Positions 1 through 8,563 of a DNA stretch of 20,400 nt are shown here, in pieces. The stretch's first letter is position 1. The number at the start of each line of letters is the position of its first letter. The stretch comes from an uncultured bacterium. GTDB lineage: Bacteria > Bacillota > Clostridia > Lachnospirales > Lachnospiraceae. The translations under genes were made by a program, and so were the position numbers. The notes beneath the pieces were generated by a model that searched no databases, was not told where the DNA came from, and saw nothing but the letters and a program-made list of their open reading frames with translations. The stretch lies in NCBI GenBank assembly GCA_905215625.1, contig CAJMQQ010000049.1, positions 1 to 20,400 on the forward strand, written 5' to 3'.

Positions 1-74
1 TGTGTTCAGCCTAGTTCATATAAATATGTGTCCAGGATTCTGGGTACATATCATTTGAGCCTGCGGCGTCTTTT

Positions 75-737
75 TTACTTTTCCCGTTTCTTTCCCGTCC
101 GGAAATCTACAATTTCCGATGGATCATAGTAAATCCGGTCACTTTCTCTTAATATCATATTTCCCTTTGTGCCCTCTGCCATGCTGACTGCACAGTTCGG
201 CGGAACGTGTCCATGCCAGAAATCCTCTTTATTATCGTAAACACTGTTTAAAATCGCCCTGGATGCACATCCATGGGAAGCAATCAGAATCGTCTTATCC
301 TGATAGTCTGGATTCGCTGTAATTTCCTCTAAAAACTCCCTGGTTCTCTTACAGACTGCTTCTACCGTTTCCCCGTCTTTGTCTGGCCGAAAATGAAAGG
401 GATCCGTATAAAATTTATCAAATTCTTCTTTCGGAACCGGTATCTGGAAGTTTCCTTCCCTGCATCCTAAGCCTTCCCAGGATCCAAATCCAATCTCCCG
501 GATTCTGTCGTCCTCAAGAATCGGAACCGGACGGCCATTTAAAATAATCTCCGCCGTCTGTCTGGCTCTTTTTAGCGGACTGGTAATACAAAGATCAAAG
601 GGGATGTTTTTCATCCCCTCTGCAGTAATCCAGGCCAGACGGATCCCATTTTCATTTAACTGGGTATCCGCCTGTCCCTGAAGGCGTCCTGCTGTATTCC
701 AGTCGGTTTCCCCATGCCGGATAATATATAGACGCAT
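75..737 (-). CDS. Histidine phosphatase family protein (phosphoglycerate mutase-like)
   Basis: 220-residue cytoplasmic enzyme of the histidine phosphatase superfamily, which removes phosphate through a phospho-histidine intermediate. The N-terminal RHGE motif (R7-H8-G9-E10) carries the nucleophilic His8. The SPLKRARQT block (53-61) supplies the second phosphate-binding arginine (R57). The REIGFGSWEG segment (80-89) holds the general acid Glu, and ASHG (153-156) the second catalytic His155. Length and motif order fit the family. The substrate cannot be told; alpha-ribazole phosphatase, mutase or broad phosphatase roles are all possible. The ATG follows AAAGGAG at good spacing and lies 26 nt after the htpG stop, so co-transcription with htpG is likely. 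No strong terminator is visible in bases 1-74, only an imperfect hairpin near 26-50. Confidence 0.9.
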   Translation of the reverse strand: MRLYIIRHGETDWNTAGRLQGQADTQLNENGIRLAWITAEGMKNIPFDLCITSPLKRARQTAEIILNGRPVPILEDDRIREIGFGSWEGLGCREGNFQIPVPKEEFDKFYTDPFHFRPDKDGETVEAVCKRTREFLEEITANPDYQDKTILIASHGCASRAILNSVYDNKEDFWHGHVPPNCAVSMAEGTKGNMILRESDRIYYDPSEIVDFRTGKKREK

Positions 738-763
738 GATTATTCTCCTTTATGTTGGAAATC

Positions 764-2761
764 TTACTCAGACAGCAGTCCCATCAGTTCATTGCTTCTT
801 GCAATAAATCTGGTCATTCTCTCAGGAGTCAGGGAACCATGGCTCAGAGAAGCCAGGTCATAAAGCTGCTCGCAGATTTCCTGGATATGAGCGCCGTCCT
901 TGTTTGCCAAAATGTGCTGTACCAGCTTGTGATTGGCATTTAACACCAGTGTTTCCTGAGGTCCGAACATTCCAGGATCCATGCCGTACATATTATACAT
1001 CTTCATCATATCCTGCATTCTTCTGGATTCCTCAGAAACTGTAATCATGGATGCAATGTTTTCATTTTTCAGTTTTTCTACCTGAATGGTCAGTTTATCG
1101 TTGTTCAATGCCTTTTTAAAGATTTCAGCCAGACTGTCTGCAGTCTCTTTAAACGCTTCTTTTTCCTCTTCTGGAGTTTCCTCTTTGAAAGAATCTGTCA
1201 AATCTGCATCAATGCGGAGGAACTTTACGCCTTCGTTCTTCTGCTCTAAGTGGCTGATAAACGGGCTGTCAATGTTGTGTTTTAAAATCACAGCATCCAT
1301 GCCTGCTTCTTTAAACATATTGATGTACTGGCTCTGCTCTTTCTCGTCTGTTACATAGAATACGGTATTTTCATGCTTTTCTTTGTTTTCCTCTAAACAC
1401 TCGGAAAGGGTCAGGTACTTGCCGTCCAGATTCTTAAAGATGATATAATCTTTCATCTTGTCTGCAAACTTCTCATCCTTGATGCAGCCAAATTTGATGA
1501 ATGGATTAATGTCATCCCAGTATTTCTCGTAGTTCTCTCTGTCAGTCTTGCACATACCAGACAGCTTATCTGCTACCTTCTTGGTAATGTAATCAGAAAT
1601 CTTCTTTACAAAGCCGTCATTCTGCAATGCGCTTCTGGATACGTTTAACGGCAGATCCGGACAATCGATAACACCCTTTAACAGCATCAGGAATTCCGGA
1701 ATCACTTCCTTAATGTTATCTGCAATAAATACCTGGTTGTTGTACAGCTTAATGGTTCCTTCTAAGCTGTCATATTCCATGTCCAGCTTCGGGAAGTACA
1801 AGATTCCTTTTAAGTTAAACGGATAATCCATATTTAAGTGGATCCAGAACAAAGGCTCTTTGTAATCCATAAATACTTTATGGTAGAACGCCTTGTATTC
1901 TTCCTCCGTACACTCATTTGGATGCTTGTTCCACAGCGGATTTACATCATTTAACGCAACCGGACGTTTTAAAATCTTATACTTTTCGGTGGCAGGAGAA
2001 ACTTCTACCACTTCCTTCTCGCCGTTTTCGTTTTCCTTTTCCTCGGTCTTTGCTTCTTCTACGATGGTCTCGACAATGGTGTCTTTGTCGGTCAGCTCAT
2101 CTTTTTCAATAGTCTCATACTGAGGGCCTTCGGCAGTATTGGTTAAGAAAATCGGCACCGGCATAAAGGAACAGTATTTTTCAATGACCTCTCTTGCCCG
2201 GTATTCATTTGCAAACTCTGTGCTGTCTTCATTTAAGTATAGGGTAATGGTGGTTCCAAACAGTTCTCTGCCGCCTTCGCCCATCTCATACTCCGTGCCG
2301 CCTTCCGACTCCCAGTGTACTGGCTTGGCATCTGCCTTGTAGGATCTGGTATCAATAGTAACTTTGTCTGCTACCATAAATGCAGAGTAAAAACCTAATC
2401 CAAAGTGGCCGATAATCTGATCCTCGTTGGCTTTATCTTTGTACTGCTCTAAAAATGCCTGAGCGCCGGAGAATGCAATCTGGTTAATGTACTCATCGAC
2501 TTCTTCTTCCGTCATACCAAGTCCATTATCAGAAATGGTAATGGTCTTTTCCTTGGAATTTACCGCTACCTCAATCTTATATTCCACATCTTCCGGCTTT
2601 TCAAATTCGCCCATCAGTTCCAGCTTTTTCAGCTTTGTAATTGCGTCGCAGCCGTTGGAAATCAGCTCACGATAGAAAATGTCGTGATCGGAATACAGCC
2701 ATTTTTTAATAATCGGAAATATGTTCTCACTGTTAATTGTCAGACTTCCTGTTTTTGCCAT
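764..2761 (-). CDS. htpG: Molecular chaperone HtpG (Hsp90)
   Basis: 665-residue bacterial Hsp90, a cytosolic ATP-dependent chaperone. The GHKL ATPase domain at the N-terminus shows the FYRELISNGCDA box (E32 and N36, catalytic Glu and Mg-ligand Asn; the usual ASDA is GCDA here), the DNGLGMT box (D78-M83) and the GHFGLGFYSAF lid/glycine motif near residue 118. A Glu/Lys-rich linker of about 35 residues (around 230-265) precedes the middle domain, which carries the conserved LNVSRSALQND segment. The C-terminal dimerisation domain is complete. The length is slightly above the E. coli protein because of the charged linker. The start has GGAG about 10 nt upstream. It has its own promoter with a CIRCE palindrome nearby, and the phosphatase gene follows after 26 nt. 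Confidence 0.98.
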   Translation of the reverse strand: MAKTGSLTINSENIFPIIKKWLYSDHDIFYRELISNGCDAITKLKKLELMGEFEKPEDVEYKIEVAVNSKEKTITISDNGLGMTEEEVDEYINQIAFSGAQAFLEQYKDKANEDQIIGHFGLGFYSAFMVADKVTIDTRSYKADAKPVHWESEGGTEYEMGEGGRELFGTTITLYLNEDSTEFANEYRAREVIEKYCSFMPVPIFLTNTAEGPQYETIEKDELTDKDTIVETIVEEAKTEEKENENGEKEVVEVSPATEKYKILKRPVALNDVNPLWNKHPNECTEEEYKAFYHKVFMDYKEPLFWIHLNMDYPFNLKGILYFPKLDMEYDSLEGTIKLYNNQVFIADNIKEVIPEFLMLLKGVIDCPDLPLNVSRSALQNDGFVKKISDYITKKVADKLSGMCKTDRENYEKYWDDINPFIKFGCIKDEKFADKMKDYIIFKNLDGKYLTLSECLEENKEKHENTVFYVTDEKEQSQYINMFKEAGMDAVILKHNIDSPFISHLEQKNEGVKFLRIDADLTDSFKEETPEEEKEAFKETADSLAEIFKKALNNDKLTIQVEKLKNENIASMITVSEESRRMQDMMKMYNMYGMDPGMFGPQETLVLNANHKLVQHILANKDGAHIQEICEQLYDLASLSHGSLTPERMTRFIARSNELMGLLSE

Positions 2762-2783
2762 GATTCATGCACTCCTTTTTTAT

Positions 2784-2792
2784 TTAGCACTT
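2784..2792. promoter_or_regulatory. Isolated CIRCE half-site (8/9)
   Basis: TTAGCACTT matches one CIRCE arm in 8 of 9 positions and lies just downstream of the predicted htpG transcription start. No second arm is present. It could assist HrcA binding or be chance. Confidence 0.3.
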
Positions 2793-2800
2793 TATTGCAT

Positions 2801-2829
2801 ATTGTAATACCGAAGTCTGGAAATGTCAA
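2801..2829 (-). promoter_or_regulatory. htpG promoter
   Basis: On the minus strand, a perfect -35 TTGACA (2829-2824), a 17-bp spacer and the -10 TACAAT (2806-2801). The predicted start of transcription is near 2794, leaving a leader of about 33 nt before the htpG ATG. Confidence 0.85.
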
Positions 2830-2835
2830 TAAAAA

Positions 2836-2862
2836 TTAGCACTCATTCAAGCTGAGTGCTAA
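2836..2862. promoter_or_regulatory. CIRCE element (HrcA operator), perfect 9-9-9 palindrome
   Basis: TTAGCACTC, nine bases, GAGTGCTAA: an exact match to the CIRCE consensus bound by the heat-shock repressor HrcA. It lies 6 bp upstream of the htpG -35 and 8 bp beyond the stop codon of the preceding operon. Read on the minus strand, the palindrome is followed at once by TTTTT, so the same DNA could form a short intrinsic terminator for the upstream operon. Confidence 0.93.
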
Positions 2863-2870
2863 TAAAATTT

Positions 2871-4343
2871 TTATAAACATGAAAACTCACTGATTTCCAG
2901 AGGATCCCGATCATGAATCCAGAAAGACAATCGCCATTCTATTTCCTTTTGCGGCTCAAAATATAGGCTCGAAGACGCATAACGGACTGCCCCGCCAGAC
3001 TGGCACATCCCAACACCGCCTCCAATAACCGCAATTACCGAACAGCCGGAAGCTGCCGGCTCAAACTGATTTTCTGGCTTCAAATAAGGCCGATCTCCTT
3101 CCTGGCAGTCCAGAACAGCCAGTTTATCCGGCGTTAATGCTGGATCGATCTCATATTCCAGAACTGCGCAGTGTTCTGGATATACCCACCTGCTGTCTTT
3201 TTCTCCCATGTTTATCTGCTGCCACCCATAGTCCCTTACCGTAATGGTATACTCGGTTCCAGTAACCGGATGGAAAAATGTAAACTTCTGGCCTGATCCG
3301 GTTACTTGAAAGTGAATGCCTGGAATCGATTTGGCATCCGGGCAAAGCTTCATAGAGATTGTCTGAATCTTTGGCTTTCTTTTTGTGGCCCATTGATAAA
3401 ACGTTCTGTCAATCCGGTAAACCTTAGAAAGATCCATTCCATAGTGATTTAAAATTTCCTCTCCATCCGGCATGGCCGGCCTCTCTTCTATCAGTTTTTT
3501 TGGAATCCAGCACAGCCCGCATCCCTGTTCCTGCCGCAGTTTCCTTCCATTTAAAAGGATCTCTGCCTGGAAGCCAAGTTCTAAGGGATTTTCCAGTTCT
3601 ATCCGCTCCCGTTCTTCCTGGGAAATTCTGCCGCCATTTTGCTCCCGTTCTTCCAGGTCTTTGTAGGTTTCAAGAAAGGCTTTTTCCTTTTCTAAATCGA
3701 CTTCTATTAAAAAATCGATTACCAGTCCTTGCGTACAGACATAAACAGACGGAATGTAAACCGTTTCTTCTCCCCACAAAGCCTGCTTTCCTATTTTTAT
3801 CTCTGTGCCTGGCCGCAAGCGAGCCTTGTGATGATCCCAGAAGCTTCCATTATAATAAACCTTCCAATACTCCTTCTTTAATGGAATCCTTCCATAATCA
3901 AAGGAAGCCTGCAGGTTCTTCACATATTCAAAAGGATGTTCCATCGGGGTAATGCCCAGCTTGCGGTTTAACTGATCTATTACCTGTTTTTGCGCAGCAG
4001 TGACCGGATTTTCTTTTAAAAACTGGTCAAATTCCTGCTGATTCCAGCCATGAATCTGTTCTATCGCCGAGGCATGGCCGCAGGCTGCCAGAAGACGCAA
4101 AAAGTCCTCAAAGTTTTCAGCTGCCGGATGGACATAATCCCCCTGAACAGCCATGGGATTTACGGAAAACACCAGATCTTCCAGTTCTTTTACCGAACAA
4201 AAATGAATCCCGTCTACTCCTTCCCAGCCGCAAACTTTCGCTCCTTTCGGAGTGCAGAAATAGCTGCTGATCCGGCTTCCTTTTTCCAGTCCCAGCACCG
4301 TCAAATCTATTTTCCTTCTTCCAACATCCCCATAAGCAACCAT
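2871..4343 (-). CDS. Conserved hypothetical protein, 490 residues
   Basis: I do not recognise the family. The protein has no signal peptide and no clear membrane segment, so it is probably cytosolic. The N-terminus begins MVAYGDVGRRKIDLTVLG, with scattered Cys (FCTPKG, KVCGWEG, FCSVKE). A leucine-rich helical stretch follows (about 75-130: DFLRLLAACGHASAIEQ). A Glu/Lys/Arg-rich helix occupies about 218-255. The C-terminal third looks beta-rich with many aromatics and ends in a WRLSFWIHDRD-like segment. The start was set at the second methionine of the open frame, because AGGAGG sits 7 nt upstream of ATG 4343 and overlaps the stop of the LOR-family gene. It is the last gene of a five-gene operon that begins with the GNAT gene; the CIRCE hairpin follows its stop. 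Confidence 0.8.
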   Translation of the reverse strand: MVAYGDVGRRKIDLTVLGLEKGSRISSYFCTPKGAKVCGWEGVDGIHFCSVKELEDLVFSVNPMAVQGDYVHPAAENFEDFLRLLAACGHASAIEQIHGWNQQEFDQFLKENPVTAAQKQVIDQLNRKLGITPMEHPFEYVKNLQASFDYGRIPLKKEYWKVYYNGSFWDHHKARLRPGTEIKIGKQALWGEETVYIPSVYVCTQGLVIDFLIEVDLEKEKAFLETYKDLEEREQNGGRISQEERERIELENPLELGFQAEILLNGRKLRQEQGCGLCWIPKKLIEERPAMPDGEEILNHYGMDLSKVYRIDRTFYQWATKRKPKIQTISMKLCPDAKSIPGIHFQVTGSGQKFTFFHPVTGTEYTITVRDYGWQQINMGEKDSRWVYPEHCAVLEYEIDPALTPDKLAVLDCQEGDRPYLKPENQFEPAASGCSVIAVIGGGVGMCQSGGAVRYASSSLYFEPQKEIEWRLSFWIHDRDPLEISEFSCL

Positions 4344-4353
4344 CTGTTTCCTC

Positions 4354-4824
4354 CTAATTCCTGGAACACTTTTCTGCATCAATGGCCAATACCAGCATCA
4401 GTACGCATAATCTGTCCCTTTCATCTGCCACATCAATCACATAGGTATCCGTCCAATTCCAGACTTCTTTCGACACTGTGGCAACCGTACTACCGGAACT
4501 GTCCATAATTTTATAATCCCACTCTAAAAAGTCACCTTCCATTTTCCAGCCATTGCAGTCGATGTGGAACCTGGGTTTTAAAAATGTCAATTCTTTGCTG
4601 ATACATCCAATATACGTTTCTCCCAGGTACATCTCAAACTTCGGAAGCCAGGTCAGCACTTTTTCCTGAACCGTTCCGACTTCATTATTATACTGGTCAA
4701 AAATCTTCAGACAGTGCCCCCAGGAAAGCTGTCCTTTTACTTCATATACAGCATTTCCTGCCTCATCATAAATATCGTAACTGTCAAACCAGGAGAAAAA
4801 TCGTTGTTTAAATAACAGTTTCAT
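4354..4824 (-). CDS. LURP-one-related / tubby C-terminal-like family protein
   Basis: 156-residue protein that matches the LOR/YxjI style (tubby-like beta-barrel wrapped around a hydrophobic helix). It opens with KLLFKQRFFSWFDSYDIYDE and alternates beta-strands built on aromatic residues (YEVKGQLSWG, WKMEGDFLEWDYKI). A hydrophobic C-terminal helix follows (RLCVLMLVLAIDA, about 137-149), the central helix of this fold. The family has no settled biochemical role; binding of lipid or phosphoinositide-like ligands is proposed for relatives. It sits 18 nt after the YcxB-like gene and its TAG stop overlaps the ribosome binding site of the next gene, so translation is probably coupled. Confidence 0.82.
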   Translation of the reverse strand: MKLLFKQRFFSWFDSYDIYDEAGNAVYEVKGQLSWGHCLKIFDQYNNEVGTVQEKVLTWLPKFEMYLGETYIGCISKELTFLKPRFHIDCNGWKMEGDFLEWDYKIMDSSGSTVATVSKEVWNWTDTYVIDVADERDRLCVLMLVLAIDAEKCSRN

Positions 4825-4842
4825 GCCATCATCCCCTTTCTA

Positions 4843-5367
4843 TCATGGAATCATCTGTACCGGTTTTCCTATTTTCTTCTCCAGAAATCCCCGAAACTCT
4901 TGCAGGGTTCCTCCCTGAATATGCTTTTTCTCATAAATCTGTCCGTGGCTCATGCTGAATACAAATACGAAGTATTCTTTACTCTCTGCTACCAATTGGA
5001 TTTTCTCATACTTCCACTGGGTTTTTCCCACCTGGGTTGTGGTGCAGAACCCATCTTCCGAAAACACCGTTTCTGCCCGTTCTGTCCCAGGTAAGATCCG
5101 TTTTCTTGCCACATATCCATTTATTTTATCTTCCATTAGAAGTGTCAGCACAATCACCAGCACTGCAATCCCTGTTATCACTATCCCAAAAGAAATTTCT
5201 CCGTTTTCTGACAAATCAAACATACACATCAAAGTCCCCAGTCCCACTACTGTCCATCCAAATATATGGGAACGCTGACTTTTCTTTTTCCGGACTGTTT
5301 TTCTTAGTGCTTTTGCCATAACAGCCATGGATTTTCCATTATATTCTGATTGACAGGTAAATTCCAT
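4843..5367 (-). CDS. YcxB-like membrane protein
   Basis: 174 residues from the ATG at 5367, which has AAAGGAG about 9 nt upstream; a GTG ten codons earlier is less likely because this ribosome binding site would then be coding. A basic N-terminal segment (KALRKTVRKKKSQRSH, about 19-34) precedes two hydrophobic helices (about 36-51 and 60-78) separated by a short acidic loop. A cytosolic beta-rich tail follows with the pattern VFSEDGF, TQWKYEKIQLVAESKEYFVF, ending FRGFLEKKIG. This layout (two helices, then a PH-like C-terminal half) is that of YcxB-type proteins of Firmicutes, of unknown function. It is embedded between the small anchored protein and the LOR-family gene. Confidence 0.72.
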   Translation of the reverse strand: MEFTCQSEYNGKSMAVMAKALRKTVRKKKSQRSHIFGWTVVGLGTLMCMFDLSENGEISFGIVITGIAVLVIVLTLLMEDKINGYVARKRILPGTERAETVFSEDGFCTTTQVGKTQWKYEKIQLVAESKEYFVFVFSMSHGQIYEKKHIQGGTLQEFRGFLEKKIGKPVQMIP

Positions 5368-5403
5368 CGGTTCTTCTCCTTTTCTTCTTCCTATCACGTC
5401 CTA

Positions 5404-5709
5404 TTACGGAATTGCAAAAGCAGCTTCTTTTACTCTGCCATTGGGGTAATAGGTTACAATCAGATGCTCGCCGCCTTCCCTGTTCCAGATGTCCTGTTCC
5501 TCTCCTGCCACATCATCAGGTTCTCCCCATACGCTTCTTAACTGTCCCCGCTTATAGCCAGCCAAATCTTTCAGTTCCTCTGCCTGCAGCGTTCCCAGGC
5601 TTGGAAGGTTATCTGCACTCTTTGCATGACGATATGCATATCTCCATCCGAAAATCAGGGCCAGCAGTGCGCCCAACAAAATCACGCAGTTTCGAATTAT
5701 TTTTCTCAT
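5404..5709 (-). CDS. Small membrane-anchored protein, BamE/SmpA-like fold suspected
   Basis: 101 residues when started at ATG 5709. An ATG two codons earlier sits directly against the GAGGAGG site, whereas this one is 8 nt from it. The stop of the GNAT gene and this start overlap as TAATG, a coupling arrangement. A single hydrophobic helix (about 6-22) acts as an uncleaved anchor or signal. The outside part reads KRGQLRSVWGEPDD, then a gap, then IVTYYPNGRVKEAAF. The 'helix, GEPD, beta, YYxNGRV' pattern resembles the SmpA/OmlA (BamE-like) two-helix, three-strand domain. Role unknown; the fold assignment is an inference from pattern only. Confidence 0.65.
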   Translation of the reverse strand: MRKIIRNCVILLGALLALIFGWRYAYRHAKSADNLPSLGTLQAEELKDLAGYKRGQLRSVWGEPDDVAGEEQDIWNREGGEHLIVTYYPNGRVKEAAFAIP

Positions 5710-6170
5710 TAGCATTCCCTCCTCATTACAAAATTGGTCAGAAGAATCCCCTGACGCTCCACTTGCTGCTCTTTCACCACCCGATACCCTCTTTGCTCAA
5801 AAAAAGGTCTGGCAGTAATGGACGCATGGGTGACAACCGGTTCCCTGACTGACTTTTCCAGCTGATCGCACAGTTTTGATGCAATCCCTTGTCCCTGATA
5901 GTCTTTGTGAACATACAGACGGTCTAAATATCCTGTATGGTCAATGTCTCCAAACCCAACAATCATTCCATCCTCTACTGCAACCAGGCTGTAATGGTCC
6001 AGAAATGACTGGTTCCACTGTTTCAAATCTACCTTTCCCGTTGCCCATACATTCTGCTGTTCCTCACTGTAGTCTTTTGCATTGATTGTATGAACGGTAT
6101 CGTAAAACAACTGCGCCATCTCCCTGCAGTCTTCTGGCTGATAATTCCGGATTACCAATTTCATTTTCAT
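5709..6170 (-). CDS. GNAT family N-acetyltransferase
   Basis: 153-residue acetyl-CoA-dependent N-acyltransferase. The core strand-helix motif is clear: YLDRLYVHKDYQGQGIASKLC, in which Q92-G93-Q94-G95-I96-A97 is the pyrophosphate-binding motif A (Q/RxxGxG/A). The C-terminal ASITARPFFEQRGYRVV (about 116-132) is the usual motif B with the aromatic/Gly turn. The substrate cannot be told; the closest general look is the YafP-type subfamily. It is first in a five-gene operon. GAGGAG stands about 7 nt before the ATG. No convincing promoter was found in the A/T-rich 180 bp upstream. Confidence 0.92.
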   Translation of the reverse strand: MKMKLVIRNYQPEDCREMAQLFYDTVHTINAKDYSEEQQNVWATGKVDLKQWNQSFLDHYSLVAVEDGMIVGFGDIDHTGYLDRLYVHKDYQGQGIASKLCDQLEKSVREPVVTHASITARPFFEQRGYRVVKEQQVERQGILLTNFVMRREC

Positions 6171-6350
6171 CTATTCTCCTCTCCGATGCTTTACGGCAAA
6201 ATAAAAGGTACTGATAAACGCTATATAAATAACCGAATGGCTGTTTTCTTTTTTATTTTACCATCTTTTTTCTCTTTATTTTTTAATGTTTGCTTACAAT
6301 TTTACTGAGATTCCTTTATCTTTTCTTAAAACCGAACATTTTCTTCCCAC

Positions 6351-6393
6351 AAGAAAAAACTGGAACAAAAGCTCCCCCAGCTCTTGCTCCAGT
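6351..6393 (-). terminator. Rho-independent terminator of the TRAP/aldolase operon
   Basis: Minus-strand hairpin with 15-nt arms (6393-6379 and 6373-6359; two mismatched positions), a 5-nt G-rich loop and a TTTTTCTT run at 6358-6351. It starts 18 nt after the aldolase stop. Confidence 0.9.
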
Positions 6394-6410
6394 CTTTTTC
6401 ATTTGTCATC

Positions 6411-7211
6411 TTATCTGTCTGCATTTTGCGGATTACGGACAGGCTCTACTGCTGCTGCCATCATATCTTTTAAAGCTTTCTGGAAATGCCACATATCGTT
6501 GCCCAGGATAATCATGTTGTATCCTTCTGCAATGGCATTTTCAATGTTTTCCCTGGTCGGAGGAACGACCGGTCCCAGCACGCCGATCCCTTTTGCTTTT
6601 GCTTTTTTAACCAGGATCTGAAAGGCTTCTTTGACCTCATCTCCCATAGAGTATCCGACCTTTAAATTTTTAGAAACTGCATAATCGATAGGCCCGAAAT
6701 TTACAGCATCTACGCCTTCTACTGCCAGTATCTCGTCGATGTTGTCTGTAAACTCATAATCCTCATCCATGGGGATTACCAAGGTATCCCGGTTCTGCTG
6801 TTCCATATAGGAATTCCAGTCAAAATTGTGATATCCGAATCCGGCAGCCCGCACATTACTCTCTCCGCCTCTTCTTCCCATAGGAGAGAACTTTGCAGCC
6901 TCTACGCAGCGTCTCGTCATCTCTGCAGTCTTGCAGTGAGGAATGACTACTCCGTCTGCGCCCCACTCCAGCACCTTGCGAATGGCTACTTCGTCATCAT
7001 CTGCCATTCTGACTAATACCGAAATGTCGTGAAGCCTGGCTGCCATAATCTGTTTTTCAAATTCTTCATTCAGCATCCAGTTGGTATGCTCCAGATCCAG
7101 ATAGATAAAATCCAGACCTGACATTGCAATGTTTTCAATCACACAAGTAGTTCCTGTAAAACAGGCCATTCCGAACACGGGCCCCTGTTTCATTTTTTCT
7201 TTTAAATTCAT
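6411..7211 (-). CDS. HpcH/HpaI family aldolase (2-keto-3-deoxy acid aldolase type)
   Basis: 266-residue class II (metal-dependent) aldolase of the HpcH/HpaI/citrate lyase beta family, which cleaves 2-keto-3-deoxy acids to pyruvate plus an aldehyde. The catalytic set of HpaI is present in register: His42 in LDLEHT, Arg68 in VLVRMAD, the metal ligand Glu150 in IPMDE and Asp176 in NFGPIDY. The VEGVDAVNFGP block is the family signature. Before the catalytic Glu the usual QIE reads MDE, which may point to a less studied branch. It is the last gene of the dctPQM operon, 38 nt after dctM, with AAGGGGG 7 nt before the ATG. The transported acid or its derivative is probably its substrate. The exact compound cannot be read from sequence. 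Confidence 0.9.
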   Translation of the reverse strand: MNLKEKMKQGPVFGMACFTGTTCVIENIAMSGLDFIYLDLEHTNWMLNEEFEKQIMAARLHDISVLVRMADDDEVAIRKVLEWGADGVVIPHCKTAEMTRRCVEAAKFSPMGRRGGESNVRAAGFGYHNFDWNSYMEQQNRDTLVIPMDEDYEFTDNIDEILAVEGVDAVNFGPIDYAVSKNLKVGYSMGDEVKEAFQILVKKAKAKGIGVLGPVVPPTRENIENAIAEGYNMIILGNDMWHFQKALKDMMAAAVEPVRNPQNADR

Positions 7212-7249
7212 TTGAATACCCCCTTACTCCAAACCCACAAAACTTATTT

Positions 7250-8539
7250 TTAAATGGTATAGCCAAGCAGTGACGGGAGCCATGTTGTAAGCGGTCCCCA
7301 CAAGCTGATTGCAATCAGTACGATTACATTACAAATAACGTACGGCAGCGCCCCTTTAAAAATTTCTACAATTGGCATCCTGTTAATTTTATTGCAAGCA
7401 TTTAAGCACATACCTACCGGAGGAGTTACCAGACCAATCGCAAGACCGGTAATCATCATAGCGCCAAACTGCAGGGTGGAAAAGCCATAATTCTGCATAA
7501 CCGGAAGCATAATCGGGGTAAGCAAGAGAATAGCCGGACTTACATCAATAAACGTGCCAATTAACAAAATCATTACGTCAAACATCAGGGCAATCCCCCA
7601 TGCCGGCATATTCAGTCCCATGAAAAATGCAGCAACCGTCTGCGGCACTTTCTGCATGGTCAATACCCAGGTAAAGATAGTGGTAAAGCCAATAATAATC
7701 ATAATAGAGGAAGAAGAAATCATCGTCTTCTTTAATGCTTCCCAAACATCCTTCCAGGTCAACTCCCGATAAACAAAGAATCCTACAATCAATGCATACA
7801 GAACTGCAACTCCGGCGCTTTCTGATGCGGTACAAACTCCAAAGGAAACACATATAATGATAAAAATCGGCATAAGCAGCGCCGGAATACCAGAAAGGAT
7901 GGCGCTTGTAAATTCTTTCATTACAAATGGCGTTCTCTTTGGATGCCAGTGTTTTTTGTGGCTGATCCAGAATACCAGAATCAGCTGGGTAAGGCCAATC
8001 AGGATTCCAGGAACTGCACCCGCCATAAACAGAGCTCCAACGGATCCGCCGGAGATCATAGAGAATACAATCATTGGCGTAGACGGTGGAATAATCATGC
8101 CCATGGTAGAAGATGCTACCGTAATACCAGCAGATGCTTCTGGTGGATAACCCAGATCCTCCATGGCTGGAATCAGGATACTTCCAAGAGCAGACGTATC
8201 TGCTACGGAAGAACCGGAAATGCCGCCAAAAATCATAGATGCTACAATATTTACTTCTCCAAGTCCCCCATGAAATGGTTTTAAAATCTGAAGGCAGAAA
8301 TTGATAATCCGCTTCGTAATACCACCTGTATTCATCAGTTCACCTGCCAGCATAAACAGAGGCATAGCAATCATCAGTTCACTGAATACACCGTTCCAGA
8401 TACGCTGGGGAACCATCTGCATAAAGGTAGGTGCATTCGTAGAAATATAAGTTACGCAGGAAGCGCCGATAGCAAAGGCCAGCGGTACGCCAAGGGCTGC
8501 AAAAAAGATCAGCAGCACCAAAAGAATCAACATTGCCAT
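7250..8539 (-). CDS. dctM: TRAP transporter large permease subunit DctM
   Basis: 429-residue polytopic membrane protein, almost entirely hydrophobic helices; about 11-12 segments, as expected for DctM (4TMS large subunit, sodium-coupled). Typical motifs are seen: GVPLAFAIG near the N-terminus, FMLAGELMNTGGIT, IFGGISGSSVADTSALGSILIPAM, and PPVGMCLNACNKI in the second half. With DctQ it forms the membrane part of a tripartite ATP-independent periplasmic transporter. Here the binding protein would be a lipoprotein on the outer face of the membrane. The ATG has GGGAG about 12 nt upstream and lies 24 nt after dctQ. Confidence 0.96.
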   Translation of the reverse strand: MAMLILLVLLIFFAALGVPLAFAIGASCVTYISTNAPTFMQMVPQRIWNGVFSELMIAMPLFMLAGELMNTGGITKRIINFCLQILKPFHGGLGEVNIVASMIFGGISGSSVADTSALGSILIPAMEDLGYPPEASAGITVASSTMGMIIPPSTPMIVFSMISGGSVGALFMAGAVPGILIGLTQLILVFWISHKKHWHPKRTPFVMKEFTSAILSGIPALLMPIFIIICVSFGVCTASESAGVAVLYALIVGFFVYRELTWKDVWEALKKTMISSSSIMIIIGFTTIFTWVLTMQKVPQTVAAFFMGLNMPAWGIALMFDVMILLIGTFIDVSPAILLLTPIMLPVMQNYGFSTLQFGAMMITGLAIGLVTPPVGMCLNACNKINRMPIVEIFKGALPYVICNVIVLIAISLWGPLTTWLPSLLGYTI

Positions 8540-8563
8540 ATGGTTTCACGTTCTCCCTTCCGT

